Of a stretch of 64,000 bases of DNA, positions 51,740-63,000 are shown in pieces (positions within the stretch are counted from its first letter, which is position 1; each line of letters opens with the position of its first letter). The stretch is from Streptomyces sp. MMG1121. GTDB taxonomy: Bacteria; Actinomycetota; Actinomycetes; Streptomycetales; Streptomycetaceae. The stretch is from assembly GCF_001280015.1 (NCBI RefSeq), contig NZ_LGDV01000213.1, forward strand, positions 234,847 through 298,846, read 5' to 3'. Both the position numbers and the translations under genes were made by a program. Below the pieces are notes generated by a model, which saw nothing but the letters and a program-made list of their open reading frames with translations, had not been told where the DNA came from and ran no database searches.

Positions 51740-52260
51740 GCCGGCACCGGCGAAATTGCGGGAGGGCAGGGACTCGTGGGCGCACCCGGCTGCCCCAAGT
51801 GGCCGTCCCCGCCACCTGCGCGGGCTCCGAGGTCAGCCCGGTCCCGGGCGGGACTGTGGACGGGGGAAGACGACCCGCCGTGCCCCGGCCACCGCGCCCG
51901 GTACGGTCGTGCACGACCCCTGCGCCGACCCTCGGCATGCCGCCCGACCCCACCCTGACCAGCGCGCTCACCGCCCTGGCCCGCGCGGTCGAGGCCCTGT
52001 GGGCACCGAACACGACCGGCGCGAGCCGCCACCCTGGCGGCCGAGGCCGCCGACGGCATCGTCACCACCCTGCCCGAGGTGCTCGCACATCCCGGGCGGC
52101 TACCCGGGCGCGAACGCCTCCAGCGGTCCGCCGGGCTCTGCCCGGCCCAGCGCGCAGGCGCCGCTGCCAACCCCGACGTCGTGCGCGTCCGCGACCAGCC
52201 CCGGCAGGCCGCCCGCACCTGGCCAGTCGCTCGGCGCACGACCCGACGAAACCCAAGGTC
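51740..52260 (+). pseudogene. Decayed maleylacetate reductase
   Basis: The iron-alcohol-dehydrogenase-family pattern of maleylacetate reductase is readable in pieces: RTRLPQVAVPATCAGSEVSP, TLTSALTALARAVEALWAPN in the same frame, then after a shift ATLAAEAADGIVTTLPEVLA, HPGRLPGRERLQRSAGLCPA. The glycine-rich NADH loop upstream is gone and the C-terminal His-rich region is not found. Several indels are present. It follows the hydroxyquinol dioxygenase by 70 bases in the same direction. Confidence 0.7.
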
Positions 52261-52369
52261 AGAGACACACGGTGGAGAAAGCACCCTGGGCGGCGTAGGG
52301 AAAGCCCCCGGTCCGGTCCGGTGACTGGCAGGCTGTTTCGGGCGGGCCGTCGTCACCAGACTCGTCGGC

Positions 52370-53446
52370 ATGACGATTTCCACCGACACCTCCGTCGCGG
52401 CCGGAGCTCCTCTCGCCCGCTCCCGTACGTCCGGCTCCGGAACCGGCAGCGACTTCGCCCGGCTGTCCCGGCGCGTCTCCGCGGCGGGTCTGCTGGAGCG
52501 GCGCCCCGGCTACTACACGGTGCGGCTCGGTCTGGTGATCGCGCTGCTGGCGGCCGGCTGGGGGGCCTTCCTCGCGCTCGGCGACACCTGGTGGCAGCTG
52601 GCGGTGGCCGCGTTTCTGGCGTTGATGTTCGGTCAAACGGCCCTGCTCGCACATGACTTGGCGCATCGCCAGGTTTTCGGGAGCGCCCGCAGAAGTGAGG
52701 TCTGGGGCCGGCTCTTCGGCAATCTCGGGATCGGCATGAGCTACGGCTGGTGGATGAACAAGCACACCCGCCACCACGCCAACCCCAACCACGAGGAACT
52801 CGACCCCGACGTCTCCCCGGACATCCTGGTGTGGTCCACCGAGCAGGCCCGCAACAGCCGCGGGGTGGCCCGGCTCATCGGCGGACACCAGGCGCTGCTG
52901 TTCTTCCCGCTGCTGACGCTGGAGGGGTTCAACCTCCATGTGTCGAGCGTACGGGCGCTGCGCTCACCGTCGATGAAGAAGCGGCTGCTGGAAGGAGCCC
53001 TGCTCTTCCTTCACCTCGCGGCCTATGCGTCCGCGTTGCTCCTGGTGCTCTCCCCCGGCAAGGCGGTGGCGTTCCTCGCGGTGCACCAGTGTCTCTTCGG
53101 TGTCTATCTCGGCTGCACCTTCGCGCCGAACCACAAGGGCATGCCCACGCTCACCGGGGACGAGCGGCCCGACTTCCTGCGCCGCCAGGTGCTCACCTCC
53201 CGCAACGTACGCGGCGGCCTGCTCACCGACGTGATGCTCGGTGGGCTCAACTACCAGATCGAACACCACCTGTTCCCGAGCATGCCCACGCCCCATCTGC
53301 GCCGGGCCCAGGTGATCGTGCGCCAGTACTGCGCGGAGATCGGTGTGCCGTACCACGAGACCGGCCTCGTCCGGTCCTATCGCGAGGCCCTCGCGCACAT
53401 GCACCGGGTGGGGGAACCGATCAGGCGCCGGCGCAAGCACTCGTGA
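52370..53446 (+). CDS. Membrane fatty acid desaturase
   Basis: 358 aa. The three histidine boxes of acyl-lipid/acyl-CoA front-end desaturases are intact: HDLAH (95-99), HTRHH (132-136) and QIEHH with LFPSMP (about 297). Four membrane helices occur in pairs around the boxes. The diiron centre introduces a double bond with O2 and electrons from ferredoxin or flavodoxin. No reductase gene is beside it. It probably adjusts membrane fluidity. A strong hairpin lies 67 bases after the stop. Confidence 0.93.
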   Translation: MTISTDTSVAAGAPLARSRTSGSGTGSDFARLSRRVSAAGLLERRPGYYTVRLGLVIALLAAGWGAFLALGDTWWQLAVAAFLALMFGQTALLAHDLAHRQVFGSARRSEVWGRLFGNLGIGMSYGWWMNKHTRHHANPNHEELDPDVSPDILVWSTEQARNSRGVARLIGGHQALLFFPLLTLEGFNLHVSSVRALRSPSMKKRLLEGALLFLHLAAYASALLLVLSPGKAVAFLAVHQCLFGVYLGCTFAPNHKGMPTLTGDERPDFLRRQVLTSRNVRGGLLTDVMLGGLNYQIEHHLFPSMPTPHLRRAQVIVRQYCAEIGVPYHETGLVRSYREALAHMHRVGEPIRRRRKHS

Positions 53447-53512
53447 GGGCGACCAGGGCTTCAGTCGGCCCGCGCCGGGTCACCGGACGCCGTCTCCCCC
53501 CTGTGAACGGGC

Positions 53513-53543
53513 TCGTGCCGGCCGGCGGAAGCGGCCGGCACGA
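53513..53543 (+). terminator. Strong hairpin after the desaturase gene
   Basis: TCGTGCCGGCCG and CGGCCGGCACGA form a perfect 12-bp stem around a seven-base loop. It is placed between the desaturase and the convergent DctA remnant. Confidence 0.8.
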
Positions 53544-53551
53544 CCGTGTCC

Positions 53552-53960
53552 TCAGGGTCGTACGGCCACCGCGTCCTGCTCCTCCGGTACGAAGGCCGCC
53601 TCTGCGCTCAGCGCCTGCTTCGCCCGCCCGGCATCCAGCGCGCCCTCCCAGCGGGCCACCGCGAAGGCGGCCACGCAGCTGCCGGGGAGGCTGGTGGCGA
53701 CGCGCATCGAGTCCATGATGCGGTCCACGCACAGGAGGAGGGCGACGGCTCCGGCGGGGATGACCCCGAGCACGGAGGCGGTCGCCGGCAGGGCGAGGAA
53801 CGCCGAACCGGGGACGCCCGCCATGCCCTTGCTGGTGAGCATGAGCATCACCACGACGGTGACCTGCCGGCCGAGGGAGAGGTCGACACCCACCGCCTGG
53901 GCCATGATCCGCCGGTCACGGGCCCGGGCGCCGCGCCGCACACCCGCACCTCGTACGGCA
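53552..53960 (-). pseudogene. C-terminal remnant of a DctA-type dicarboxylate symporter
   Basis: The last 110 residues of a Glt/DctA symporter are in one frame: MAQAVGVDLSLGRQVTVVVM, LMLTSKGMAGVPGSAFLALP, ALLLCVDRIMDSMRVATSLP, GSCVAAFAVARWEGALDAGR. The helix-8 motif with Asp-Arg-x-x-Asp is kept. Upstream the frame turns into low-complexity sequence; the transport domain core (helical hairpin 1 and the NMDGT motif) is missing. Nothing else coding was found to 54144. Confidence 0.75.
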
Positions 53961-54144
53961 TGCTCGCCCGGGTCGTGCACACCTGCGCGGGGATGCCCGC
54001 GTCGAGCGGCTTCGCACCGTCGAGGACACCGTCGAGGACCAGGACGGCGACGCGACGCGGCGCGGCGCGGCGGGGAGGCGGGCACGGCGACCAGGGTACG
54101 AGAGGTGTGCGGGCGGGATGCCGGTCGCCGGCGTCGGGGTGGGG

Positions 54145-54882
54145 TCAGTCCGCCGTCCGGCGCAGGACGAGGCAGGCGAAGCCGAAGACGTCGCGGTAGA
54201 CGCGCAGCCATTCCTCGCGGTGGACCGCGGCCGTCTTGAGCGCCTCCTCGGCGTCCGGGGAGTCCGGGTGGTCGAGGGCCCAGGACGCCAGTGACCCGGT
54301 CCAGCACCACTCGTAGTCGTCCAGTTCCTGACGTGTGCTCACATGCCCGTACACCGGTGTCCAGCCGTCGGCGACCACCCGGTCCACGGTCGTGGACAGG
54401 TCGGCGAGGTCGCCGAGCATCTTGATCGCCTCCTGGCTGGGTTCGCCCTCCCAGATGCCGTCGCCGACGAGGACGCGGCCTCCGGGTGCCAGATGGGTGC
54501 GCGCGGCCGCCAGCGTGGGCAGCAGTCCGCCGAAGGCGTGCGTCGCACCGACGCTGAGCACCAGGTCGTAGGAGTGGGCGGAGCGGAAGACGGCGGCGTC
54601 CTCGTGGTGCAGGGTGAGGCGGTCGCGCACACCGAGTTCCCCGGCGCGTTCACCGGCTCTCGCCAGCGCGCCCTCGGACAGGTCCACCCCGTCCGCGCGC
54701 ACATCCGGGTGGGTGCTCAGGGCGCGCCCGAGCCATTCGCCGGTTCCGCAGCCGAGGTCGAGTACACGGGCGTCGCCGCGGTGGAGGCTTCGCTGGAGCA
54801 GCCGGTGCACGGAGTCGTCGGAGAGGGGGGCGGCGATCGGGTGGTCGGCGTGGGCACGACGGGAGATCAGATCACGGTTCAC
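54145..54882 (-). CDS. Class I SAM-dependent methyltransferase
   Basis: 245 aa from a GTG. The SAM loop is VLDLGCGTGEWLGRAL, followed by ADGVDLSEGALARAGERAGE, DLVLSVGATHAFGG and LAPGGRVLVGDGIWEGEP. The family includes small-molecule N/O/C-methyltransferases. It lies 51 bases downstream of the P450 on the same strand, after the NRPS genes, so it may be a tailoring enzyme of that pathway. Its start region (GTGAACC) has only a GGGG-like ribosome site. Confidence 0.9.
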   Translation of the reverse strand: MNRDLISRRAHADHPIAAPLSDDSVHRLLQRSLHRGDARVLDLGCGTGEWLGRALSTHPDVRADGVDLSEGALARAGERAGELGVRDRLTLHHEDAAVFRSAHSYDLVLSVGATHAFGGLLPTLAAARTHLAPGGRVLVGDGIWEGEPSQEAIKMLGDLADLSTTVDRVVADGWTPVYGHVSTRQELDDYEWCWTGSLASWALDHPDSPDAEEALKTAAVHREEWLRVYRDVFGFACLVLRRTAD

Positions 54883-54933
54883 CCCGGGAGCATGCCAGCA
54901 GGGGCCACCGGTTCCGCAACTTGGTTGAGGAGA

Positions 54934-56139
54934 TCACCCGTTGGTGTCGGTCCAGGCGAGCGGGAGCGAGCCGTGTCCGCCCAGGAAGTTGGAGTAGACG
55001 GGACGTGCCGGGCCGCTCCGGTGCAGCGTCCCGCCCATGTCGCGCAGATGTTCCAGTACGGCGGCGATCTCGGCGCGGGCCAGGAAGGCACCGAGGCAGA
55101 AGTGCGTGCCGTAGGCGAAGGTGAGGTGCCGGTTGGGGGTGCGGTCGAGCCGGAAGCGGTCCGGTTGGGCGAAGGTGTCGTCGCGGTTGGCCGACACGTT
55201 CCACAGCGCGACGACGTCGCCCGCCGCGACGGTCCGGCCGTGCAGGGCGAAGTCGACGGCGGCGGTGCGGCCGGCGTGCAGGACCGGCGTCGTCCAGCGC
55301 AGGATCTCCTCGACCGCGCCCTGCACATCGCTCGCCCCCTCCCGCAGGGCGCGGAACTGTCCCGGGTGGTCCACGAGCGCGGCGACTCCGCCGACCAGGG
55401 CGAGCCGGGTGGTCTCGTCGCCCCCGAGGATCAGGCTGTAGCAGTTGAAGAGGACCTCCTCGTCGGACAGGGGCGCGCCGCCGATCCGGCACCGGGCCAG
55501 CAGGCTCACGATGTCCTCGCGGGGCCGGCGGCGCCGGTCGGCGACGAGGTCGCAGAAGTACAGCAGGATCTCGCTCTTGGACACCCAGGAGTTCTCGTGC
55601 AGTCCGTCGCTGCTGTCGGCGCCGAGCGCGGAGGAGGTAAGCTCCAGCAGCCGGGCGCGGTCCGCGCGGGGGACGTCCAGCAGGTCGCAGATCGCGCGCA
55701 GCGGCAGCTCCCCCGCTACGTCGCGGGCGAAGTCGCCGGAGCCCTTCGCCCGGAACTGCGCCAGCACGTCCCGGGAGGCCGTGCGGATGTTGCCGACCAC
55801 TGCGGCGAGCGCCCGCGGCGAGAACGCCTTCATCAGCGCGGCCCGCAGGTCGGCGTGGCGCGGGCCGTCCGTCAGCGGCAGCATCTGCCCGGCGGCCGGG
55901 TCCCCGCCGCCGAGCAGCGTGTCCAGCACATTGCCGTGGTCCGAACGGAGCCGTTCGGTGTCGCGGTAGGCGGCGACCACGTCGTCGTAGCGGGTCAGCG
56001 ACCAGAATCCGGGCCGGCCGGCCGCGGGGGGCTGCCAGTGCAGGGGCTCCTCGGTGCGCAGGGTGCGCCACAGCTCGCCGAGGTCCTGTTCCGCGTGCAG
56101 GGCGGGGTCGGTGAGGTCGAGGTCCGCGGGCGACTGCAT
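54934..56139 (-). CDS. Cytochrome P450 in the NRPS operon
   Basis: 401 aa, normal for a soluble bacterial P450. The heme loop FAYGTHFCLGAFLAR places the ligand at Cys348; the K-helix ExxR is EEILR (Glu278-Arg281); the I-helix reads LILGGDETTR (from about 237), with Gly-Gly in place of Ala-Gly, as in P450s that hydroxylate amino acids bound to NRPS carrier domains. It lies 44 bases after the termination NRPS on the same strand. Hydroxylation of a PCP-bound residue or of the released peptide is therefore the best guess. Confidence 0.93.
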   Translation of the reverse strand: MQSPADLDLTDPALHAEQDLGELWRTLRTEEPLHWQPPAAGRPGFWSLTRYDDVVAAYRDTERLRSDHGNVLDTLLGGGDPAAGQMLPLTDGPRHADLRAALMKAFSPRALAAVVGNIRTASRDVLAQFRAKGSGDFARDVAGELPLRAICDLLDVPRADRARLLELTSSALGADSSDGLHENSWVSKSEILLYFCDLVADRRRRPREDIVSLLARCRIGGAPLSDEEVLFNCYSLILGGDETTRLALVGGVAALVDHPGQFRALREGASDVQGAVEEILRWTTPVLHAGRTAAVDFALHGRTVAAGDVVALWNVSANRDDTFAQPDRFRLDRTPNRHLTFAYGTHFCLGAFLARAEIAAVLEHLRDMGGTLHRSGPARPVYSNFLGGHGSLPLAWTDTNG

Positions 56140-56183
56140 CGGGCGTCCTGCCTTTCGAGGCGTGGGCGTGCGGGCGGGCGGTG

Positions 56184-59100
56184 TTACGTCAGCTCCGGCC
56201 CCAGCACGGCCGCGATCCGGGCGAGCGGGGCGGGGTCGAGCATCTGGTGGTGGCCGCAGCCGACGGCGTACGCGGTGATCGGCCCCGTGCAGTACGGCTG
56301 CCAGAGCGCCGGATCGGCACCGCCGCCCGCCTCCGCCGTGGCCCGGAAGAACACCGCCCCGGTACCGCCGCCGAGGACGCGCGGCGGACCGCCGCGCAGG
56401 ATCTCCGCGGCGGACGCGGCAGCCGTGCGCACGCCCGCGACCACTCGTTCCCCGAGCGCGGCCAGCGCTCCGGGCGGGTTGCCCGCGGTGTCGAAGCCGA
56501 GCGTGTGCAGGGCATGGCTCACCAGGGCGTCGGTCCCGGGGAGCCCGGAGGCGTCCGCGGGCACCTCGCTGTCGAGCAGGGCGAGCAGGGTCACGTCCTC
56601 GCCCTGCTCGACGAGGCGGGCGGCGATCGCGTGGGCGAGGTGCCCGCCGAGCGACCAGCCGAGCAGCCGGTAGGGGCCGTGCCGTTGGACCGAGCGCAGC
56701 GACTCCACGTGCGCGCGCACGAGGTCGTCCGGCTTGTACGGTCCCGCGTCCGGGTCGGTGAGGCCGGGTGTCTGCAGGCCGTACACGGGCAGGCCGGGGG
56801 CGAGGTGCGGGAGCAGTCGGGCGTACGGCCAGGCGAGGCCGCTCGCCGCGTGGACGCAGAACAGCGGGGCCGGGTGCGGTCCCTGGCGCAGGGGCAGCAG
56901 CGGGCCGAGCCCGGCGTCCGGGTGCTCGGTGCCGAGTCTGCGGGCCAGGGTCGTGACGGTGGGCGCCTCGTAGAGGGTGCGGACGGACAGGTCGGTTCCG
57001 GTCACCGCCCGGATCCGGCCGACCAGGCGGGTCGCGAGCAGGGAGTCGCCGCCGAGGTCGAAGAAGGAGTCGACGGGGTCGGGGCAGGGGACGCCGAGCG
57101 TCTCCGCGAAGAGCTGGCTCAGGATCTCCTCGCGCGGGTCGAGCGGGGCCGACGCGGACCGGGCCGGGGCCGGCGGCGCGGGCAGGGCGGCGCGGTCGAG
57201 CTTGCCGTGCGGGGTGAGCGGCAGCCGGTCCAGCCGCACCACCGCGGAGGGGACGAGATAGTCCGGCAGCAGGGTGCGCAGATGCCTCCGCAGCTCCTGT
57301 TCGTCCAGGGTGGGTCCAGGTCGCACGGGGACCACGTGGGCCACCAGCCGCCGGTCCCCCGACCGGTCCTCACGGACCGTCACCGCGGCCTGCGCGACCA
57401 GGTCGTGCCGCAGCAGCGCGGCCTCGATGTCCGCGGGCTCGACGCGATGACCGCGCACCTTGACCTGGTCGTCCACGCGTCCGAGGAATTCCAGCGCCCC
57501 GTCGGCCCGGTACCGCGCCCGGTCGCCGGTGCGGTACATGCGCTCGCCCGGTGGACCGAACGGGCAGGCGACGAAGCGCCGCGCGGTGAGTGCCGGCCGG
57601 TGCAGATAGCCGCGGGCGAGACCGGCACCGGCCAGATACAGCTCCCCGCCGACACCGACCGGGACCGGCCGCAGCCGCCTGTCCAGCACATAGGCGCGGG
57701 TGTTGCGGACAGGACGGCCGATGGGCGGATCCCCTTGGGACAGACCGTCCTCGGTCCGCCACGCCAGCGAGTAGACGGTGGTCTCGGTGGGGCCGTAGAG
57801 GTTGGCCACGGCACAGCCCGGGATGCGGCGGGCCAGCTCCTCCAGCAGGGCGCCGGGGAGCGGTTCGCCGCCGAGGTGGACGCGCCGCAGCGCCGGTTCA
57901 CCGGTCAGGGCAGGCAGCAGGGCCGCCAGGGCGGAGGGCACCGAGGTCAGCAGGCCGCCGCGCAGTCCGCCGCGGTCGGCGAGCGCCAGCAGGTCGTCCA
58001 CGAGTTCCAGGCAGCCGCCGAGCGCGAGGGGGAGCAGCGTGTCCAGCAGGTGCGCGTCGAAGCCGAAGGAGGTCGCCGCGAGGACACGGTCGACGGACCC
58101 GGCACCGAACTGCGCCGCGTAGGCCCCGATGAGGTTCGCCACGGCGGCATGCTCGACCACCACGCCGTTGGGGCTGCCGGTGGTGCCCGAGGTGTGGATG
58201 ACGTACGCCGGATGACGCGCGAGGACCGGGCCGCCGCGCTCGGCGTCGGCCACCCGCGCGGGGTCGCGGGCGGCCAGGTCGCGGACGGTGGCCGGATCGT
58301 CCAGGGTGATCCGGGTCGGGCCGGCGGGCAGCGCGGCCCGGGTGGTGGTGTCGGTCACGACGAGCCGGGGGTGTGCCGTGTCCAGGATCCCGGCCAGCCG
58401 CGCGGAGGGCTGGCGGGGGTCGAGGGGCAGATAAGCGGCGCCGGTCCTGAGTACGGCGACCATGGCGACCAGCGCGTCGGCCGTACGGGGCAGCAGCAGT
58501 GCCACGGCGGACTCGGGACCGGCACCGGCCGCCAGCAGCAGTCGCGCCAACTGATTCGCCCGGCCGTCGAGTTCGGCGTAGGTCGCCGTGTTCGGACCCT
58601 GCACGACGGCGGGGGCATGCGGGGTCCGTGCGGCCTGTTCCTCGATCATGTCGGGCAGGGTGGTGGCGGGGAGGGGGCCTGCGGTGTCGTTCCAGTCGAC
58701 CAGGATGCGACGGCGCTCCCGCTCGGTGAGGAACACCCCGTCGGTGAGCGAGTCGACGCTCCGGTGGGGATCGTCCGCGATCCGGGTGAGCAGCCGTAGG
58801 ACCCAGTCGCCGATCCGTTCCGCCTGCTCGCGGGGGACGAGTGCGGGCTGGAAGTCGAGCCGGACGCGCAGTTCGTCGCCGGGGGTGCAGACGACGGAGA
58901 GCGGATAGTGCGTCGCGTCGAATCCGTCCGCGGCGACGATCGTCGGCCCTTCGCCGGGGGAGGTGCCGGTCTCCTGGCCGCCCGCCGGGTAGTTGTCGAA
59001 GGCGGTGGTGGTGTCGAAGAGCACCTTCCGGCCGATGCGGGAGTGGATCTCGGGAAGCCCGATGTGGTGGCTGTCGAACAGGTCGATCTGCTCGTCCTGG

Positions 59101-60032
59101 ACCCGTTCGAGGAGGTCGGCGAGGGGCTCCTCGGGGCGTGCCGCGACCCTGGCGGGCAGTGTGTTGACGAGCAGGCCGACGAGGCTCTCCACACCCTCCA
59201 CGTCAGCGGTCCGGCCGGAGACGGTCATGCCGAACAGGACGTCGTCCCGGCCGGTCAACTGCCCCAGTACGAGGGCCCAGACGACCATGACGACGGTGTT
59301 GAGGGTGACACCGCAGTCGCGTGCCGCGCCGGTCAGCGCGGCCGTGGTGGGAGCGGGCAGGGTGCGCAGGACACGCTCGGGGACCGTCGCGGCCCGGCCG
59401 GCCGCACTGGGAGCGACCAGTGTCGGGCCGTCGATGCCGGCCAGCGCCTCGGCCCAGACCTGGCGCGCCTCCTCGGTGCCGGTGACGGAGAGCCATTCCA
59501 GGTAGGAGGTGTAGGAGGGCGCCGGGGGCAATACCCGGGAGGCGTAGAGCCGGAACAGTTCGTCCACGAGGAGTGAGGTGGACCAGCCGTCGAGGATGAT
59601 GTGGAGGTTCGTCAGCGTGAAACGCCAGGTCCGGTCGCCGAGCCGGAGCAGCAGGAACCGGATCAGCGGCGGCCGTGCGAGGTCGAAACGCCGGGCGCGC
59701 TCCTCACCCACGAGCCGGGCGGCGGCCTCGTCCCGGTCCGCGGGCGGCAGCCGGGTCAGGTCCGACTCGCGCCAGTCCAGCGGTGGTTCGGCGGCGATGA
59801 ACTGCTCCGGCTCGCCGGACGCGGCGGACCGGAAGCCCGCGCGGAGTCCGTCATGGCGGCGCAGCAGCGCCTGGCAGGCCTCGCGCAGTCGCGCGGCGTG
59901 GAGCGGACCGTCGAGGTCGAGGGTCAGCTGGGTGGTGTAGATGTCCTGCCCGGCCGCGTCGTAGGCGGTGTGGAAGTACAGGCCGCGCTGGAGCGGAGCG
60001 AGCGGCAGGGCGTGCGCGGGGCCGGTGGTCAT
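56184..60032 (-). CDS. NRPS termination module C-A-PCP-TE
   Basis: 1282 aa. C domain (10-440): the HHxxxDG motif is LHIILDG (143-149), with the second, catalytic His144 kept. A domain (460-950): A3 is [11 protein letters not shown], with Asn where Lys is usual, and the pocket residues read D-A-L-T-H-G-L-V-Y plus Lys, a code I cannot assign. [12 protein letters not shown], Ser997. TE (about 1045-1282): GWSLGG with Ser1127, Asp1154 and a C-terminal HH. The ATG overlaps the stop of the upstream NRPS. As the previous module ends in an epimerase domain, this C domain should be of the D-L type. It releases the product by hydrolysis or cyclisation. Confidence 0.95.
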   Translation of the reverse strand: MTTGPAHALPLAPLQRGLYFHTAYDAAGQDIYTTQLTLDLDGPLHAARLREACQALLRRHDGLRAGFRSAASGEPEQFIAAEPPLDWRESDLTRLPPADRDEAAARLVGEERARRFDLARPPLIRFLLLRLGDRTWRFTLTNLHIILDGWSTSLLVDELFRLYASRVLPPAPSYTSYLEWLSVTGTEEARQVWAEALAGIDGPTLVAPSAAGRAATVPERVLRTLPAPTTAALTGAARDCGVTLNTVVMVVWALVLGQLTGRDDVLFGMTVSGRTADVEGVESLVGLLVNTLPARVAARPEEPLADLLERVQDEQIDLFDSHHIGLPEIHSRIGRKVLFDTTTAFDNYPAGGQETGTSPGEGPTIVAADGFDATHYPLSVVCTPGDELRVRLDFQPALVPREQAERIGDWVLRLLTRIADDPHRSVDSLTDGVFLTERERRRILVDWNDTAGPLPATTLPDMIEEQAARTPHAPAVVQGPNTATYAELDGRANQLARLLLAAGAGPESAVALLLPRTADALVAMVAVLRTGAAYLPLDPRQPSARLAGILDTAHPRLVVTDTTTRAALPAGPTRITLDDPATVRDLAARDPARVADAERGGPVLARHPAYVIHTSGTTGSPNGVVVEHAAVANLIGAYAAQFGAGSVDRVLAATSFGFDAHLLDTLLPLALGGCLELVDDLLALADRGGLRGGLLTSVPSALAALLPALTGEPALRRVHLGGEPLPGALLEELARRIPGCAVANLYGPTETTVYSLAWRTEDGLSQGDPPIGRPVRNTRAYVLDRRLRPVPVGVGGELYLAGAGLARGYLHRPALTARRFVACPFGPPGERMYRTGDRARYRADGALEFLGRVDDQVKVRGHRVEPADIEAALLRHDLVAQAAVTVREDRSGDRRLVAHVVPVRPGPTLDEQELRRHLRTLLPDYLVPSAVVRLDRLPLTPHGKLDRAALPAPPAPARSASAPLDPREEILSQLFAETLGVPCPDPVDSFFDLGGDSLLATRLVGRIRAVTGTDLSVRTLYEAPTVTTLARRLGTEHPDAGLGPLLPLRQGPHPAPLFCVHAASGLAWPYARLLPHLAPGLPVYGLQTPGLTDPDAGPYKPDDLVRAHVESLRSVQRHGPYRLLGWSLGGHLAHAIAARLVEQGEDVTLLALLDSEVPADASGLPGTDALVSHALHTLGFDTAGNPPGALAALGERVVAGVRTAAASAAEILRGGPPRVLGGGTGAVFFRATAEAGGGADPALWQPYCTGPITAYAVGCGHHQMLDPAPLARIAAVLGPELT

Positions 60033-63000
60033 GCCTGCTCCTCCAGGTCCCGCAGCGCCGCGAACCAGGCGTCGGCCAGCTCACGCACCTGATGCCGCGT
60101 CAGCAGCCGGCGGGGGAAGGTCCAGGTGACGTGGAGTTCGGGCCCGGTGTCGCCGTCCAGCGCCACGGCGGAGACCTCGAGCAGATGGGTGAGGGGCATC
60201 CCGGGGTCTCCGCCGCCGCCGACCGCCGGGCCTTCGGCCGCCAGGGACCAGTCCTCTTCGGGCGAACGGTCGAAGCGTCCCAGGTAGTTGAAGATGATCT
60301 GGCGGTCGGGAAGCCGCGCGAGGACAGGTTCCGTCTCGGGGTTGAGATGGCGCAGCAGCCCGAATCCGAGGCCCTTGTCCGGCATCCGGTCGAGCCGCCG
60401 CTGTACGGCGCCCGGGTGGTCGCCGGGTTCCAGCCGGACCGGGAACATACTGGTGAACCAACCGACGGTGTGCGCCAGATCGAGCTCCTCCGCGATCTCC
60501 TCACGGCCGTGGCCCTCGACGTCGACCAGGAAGGGGGCCTCCTGCACGGCGGCCGGATCGCCGGGGAAGTGCGCGCCGCGCCAGGCGGCCACCGCCCGGC
60601 CGAGGGCCGCGAGCAGGACCGCGTTGACCCCGGTGCCGAGGGCGGCGGGGAGACGCGTGAGGGCGGCGGAGGTCCGCGCCGCGGGCAGCACACGGGTGAC
60701 GCTGTCGCGGGTGCGCAGCACGTCACGCGCCGGGTCGAGGTCCGTGGTGCGCAGCATGGGTTGGGCCCCGTCGGCGGGTCCGGTCCACACCGGGAGTTCG
60801 GCGGCCCTGCTTCGGGCCTGGTCCTGGAGCAGGGCTCCCCAGCGGGCGTACGAGATCCCGCTCGTCTCCTCGGGCGGGCTGCCGTCCGCCAGGGACCGCA
60901 GGTCCTGGAGCAGGATCCGCCAGGACACACCGTCGACGACCAGGTGGTTGACGACGAGGAGCAGCCGGCCCGGCCGGGACCGGCCGGCGTCGCACCACAC
61001 GGCGTGCAGCATGTGCCCGGCACCCGGGTCGAGCTGTCGGCTCGCCGCGTTGGCCGCGTCGGTCACGGCGGCCTCGCACTCCTCGGGTGCCAGGTCCCGG
61101 ATGTCCACGCGCTCGACCCGCGCGTCGGCTCGGACCTGCTCCCGGGGCAGGACGTCGAGCTGCCACTGCGGTGCGCGCCGCAGCCGGATGCGCAGCGCGT
61201 CGTGCCGGTCGAGGAGGGACTGTACGAGGGCGCGCACGCGGGAGAGGTCGAGTGCCGCGGGGGTCCGTACGAGCACGGACTGGTGGAAGGCGTTCACCGG
61301 GCCGCCCCGGTCGCGCTGCCAGCGGATGATCGGGGTGAGCGGAACCGGAGTGGGGGCCCGTGGCGTGGGTACGGCCGCCGCGGCCGGCTCCGCGGGGGCC
61401 GGCCGGGCGGGGGTGCGCTCGCGGGCGTGCCGCGCCAGTGCGGCGGCGGTCTTGTGGCGGAAGACGTCCCTGGCGGAGATGACGAGGCCCCGCTTGCGGG
61501 CTCCGGCGACCAGCCGGATGGACAGGATGCTGTCGCCGCCGAGGGCGAAGAAGGAGTCGTCCGGGTCGATGTCCGGCACGCCCAGGATCTGTGCGAAGAG
61601 TTCGCTGAAGACCCGCTCGGCCGGGGTGACCGGCTCCCGGCGGGCGCTCGTGACCGGCTTCGCCTCGGGCACGGGCAGTGCACCCCGGTCCACCTTGCCG
61701 TTGGCCGTGAGCGGCAGTCCGCCGTCGAGGACGAGCACGACGGCGGGAACCATGTAGTCCGGGAGGACCGCGGCCACCCGCTCCCGTACCCGGTCGGCCA
61801 GAGTCTCCCCCGCCTCCGCCGAGGGGACGACGTACGCCACCAGCCGTCCCTCCACGACCGACGCCACCGCACGCGACACCTCCCGGTGCTGCGCCATCGC
61901 GCGCTCCACCTCGCCCAGCTCCACGCGGAAGCCCCGCACCTTGACCTGCTGGTCGGCGCGGCCCACGAACTCCAGCTCGCCGCGCGCCGTCCAGCGCACC
62001 AGGTCGCCCGTGCGGTACATCCGCTCCCCCGGGCGGCCGAACGGGCAGGCCACGAACCGGGACGCGGTCATGCCCGGGGCGGCGGTGTAGCCCCGCGCGA
62101 CTCCCGTCCCCGACAGATACAGCTCGCCCACGACACCGGGTGGCACCAACTCCAGTTCCCGGCCGAGGACATACGCACGGTATCCGTCCAACGGACCGCC
62201 GATGGGCGGGCGTTGGAGACCTTCTTCGCCCAGGCGGGCGGCGAGTGACCAGATGGTCGTCTCCGTGGGACCGTAGACGTTGGTGACCTCGGCGGCCAGG
62301 GAGTGGAGCCGTCCGGCGAGGGCGGCCGGCAGTGCCTCGCCGCCGACGAGGACCCGCAGGCCCGCGATGGACTCGGGCGCCTCGGACACCTGCCCCGCCC
62401 ACAACGACGGGGTCGCCTGCATCACGGTGACTCCGTGCTGCCGGACCAGGCGGGCCAGCACCTGCGGGTCCCGGACGTCCTCGCGGGCGGCCAGGACGAC
62501 GCCTGCGCCGTACAGGAGCGGCAGCAGCAGCTCCAGCTGGGCGATGTCGAAGGAGACCGTGGTCACGGCGAGCAGCCGGTCGGCCGGGTCCAGGGGCAGG
62601 TGCCGCTCCATCGCCGCCAGCAGGCGGGCAAGGCCGGCGTGAGTCACCGCGACGCCCTTGGGCCGGCCGGTCGAGCCGGAGGTGTGGAGGACGTAGGCCA
62701 GGCGTTCGCCGGCGCGGCTGCCCGGCGCGAGGTCGTCCGCCCGCAGGTTGTCCGGCGAGGCGGACGGGGGCGGGAACGGGAACGGGCATGAGGACGGCGG
62801 GGCGCCGGTATCGGTATCGGCATCGGTCAGGACCACGACGGGGGACGCGTCGGCGAGGATCAGATCGGTGCGGGGTTTCGGGTGCTGCGGATCGAGGGGG
62901 AGGTGGGCGGCGCCGGTCTTCAGGACGGCCAGGAGGGCGACGACGAGGTCCGCCGAGCGCTCCATCGCCAGCGCGACCAGCTGCTCCGGGCCCGCACCCC

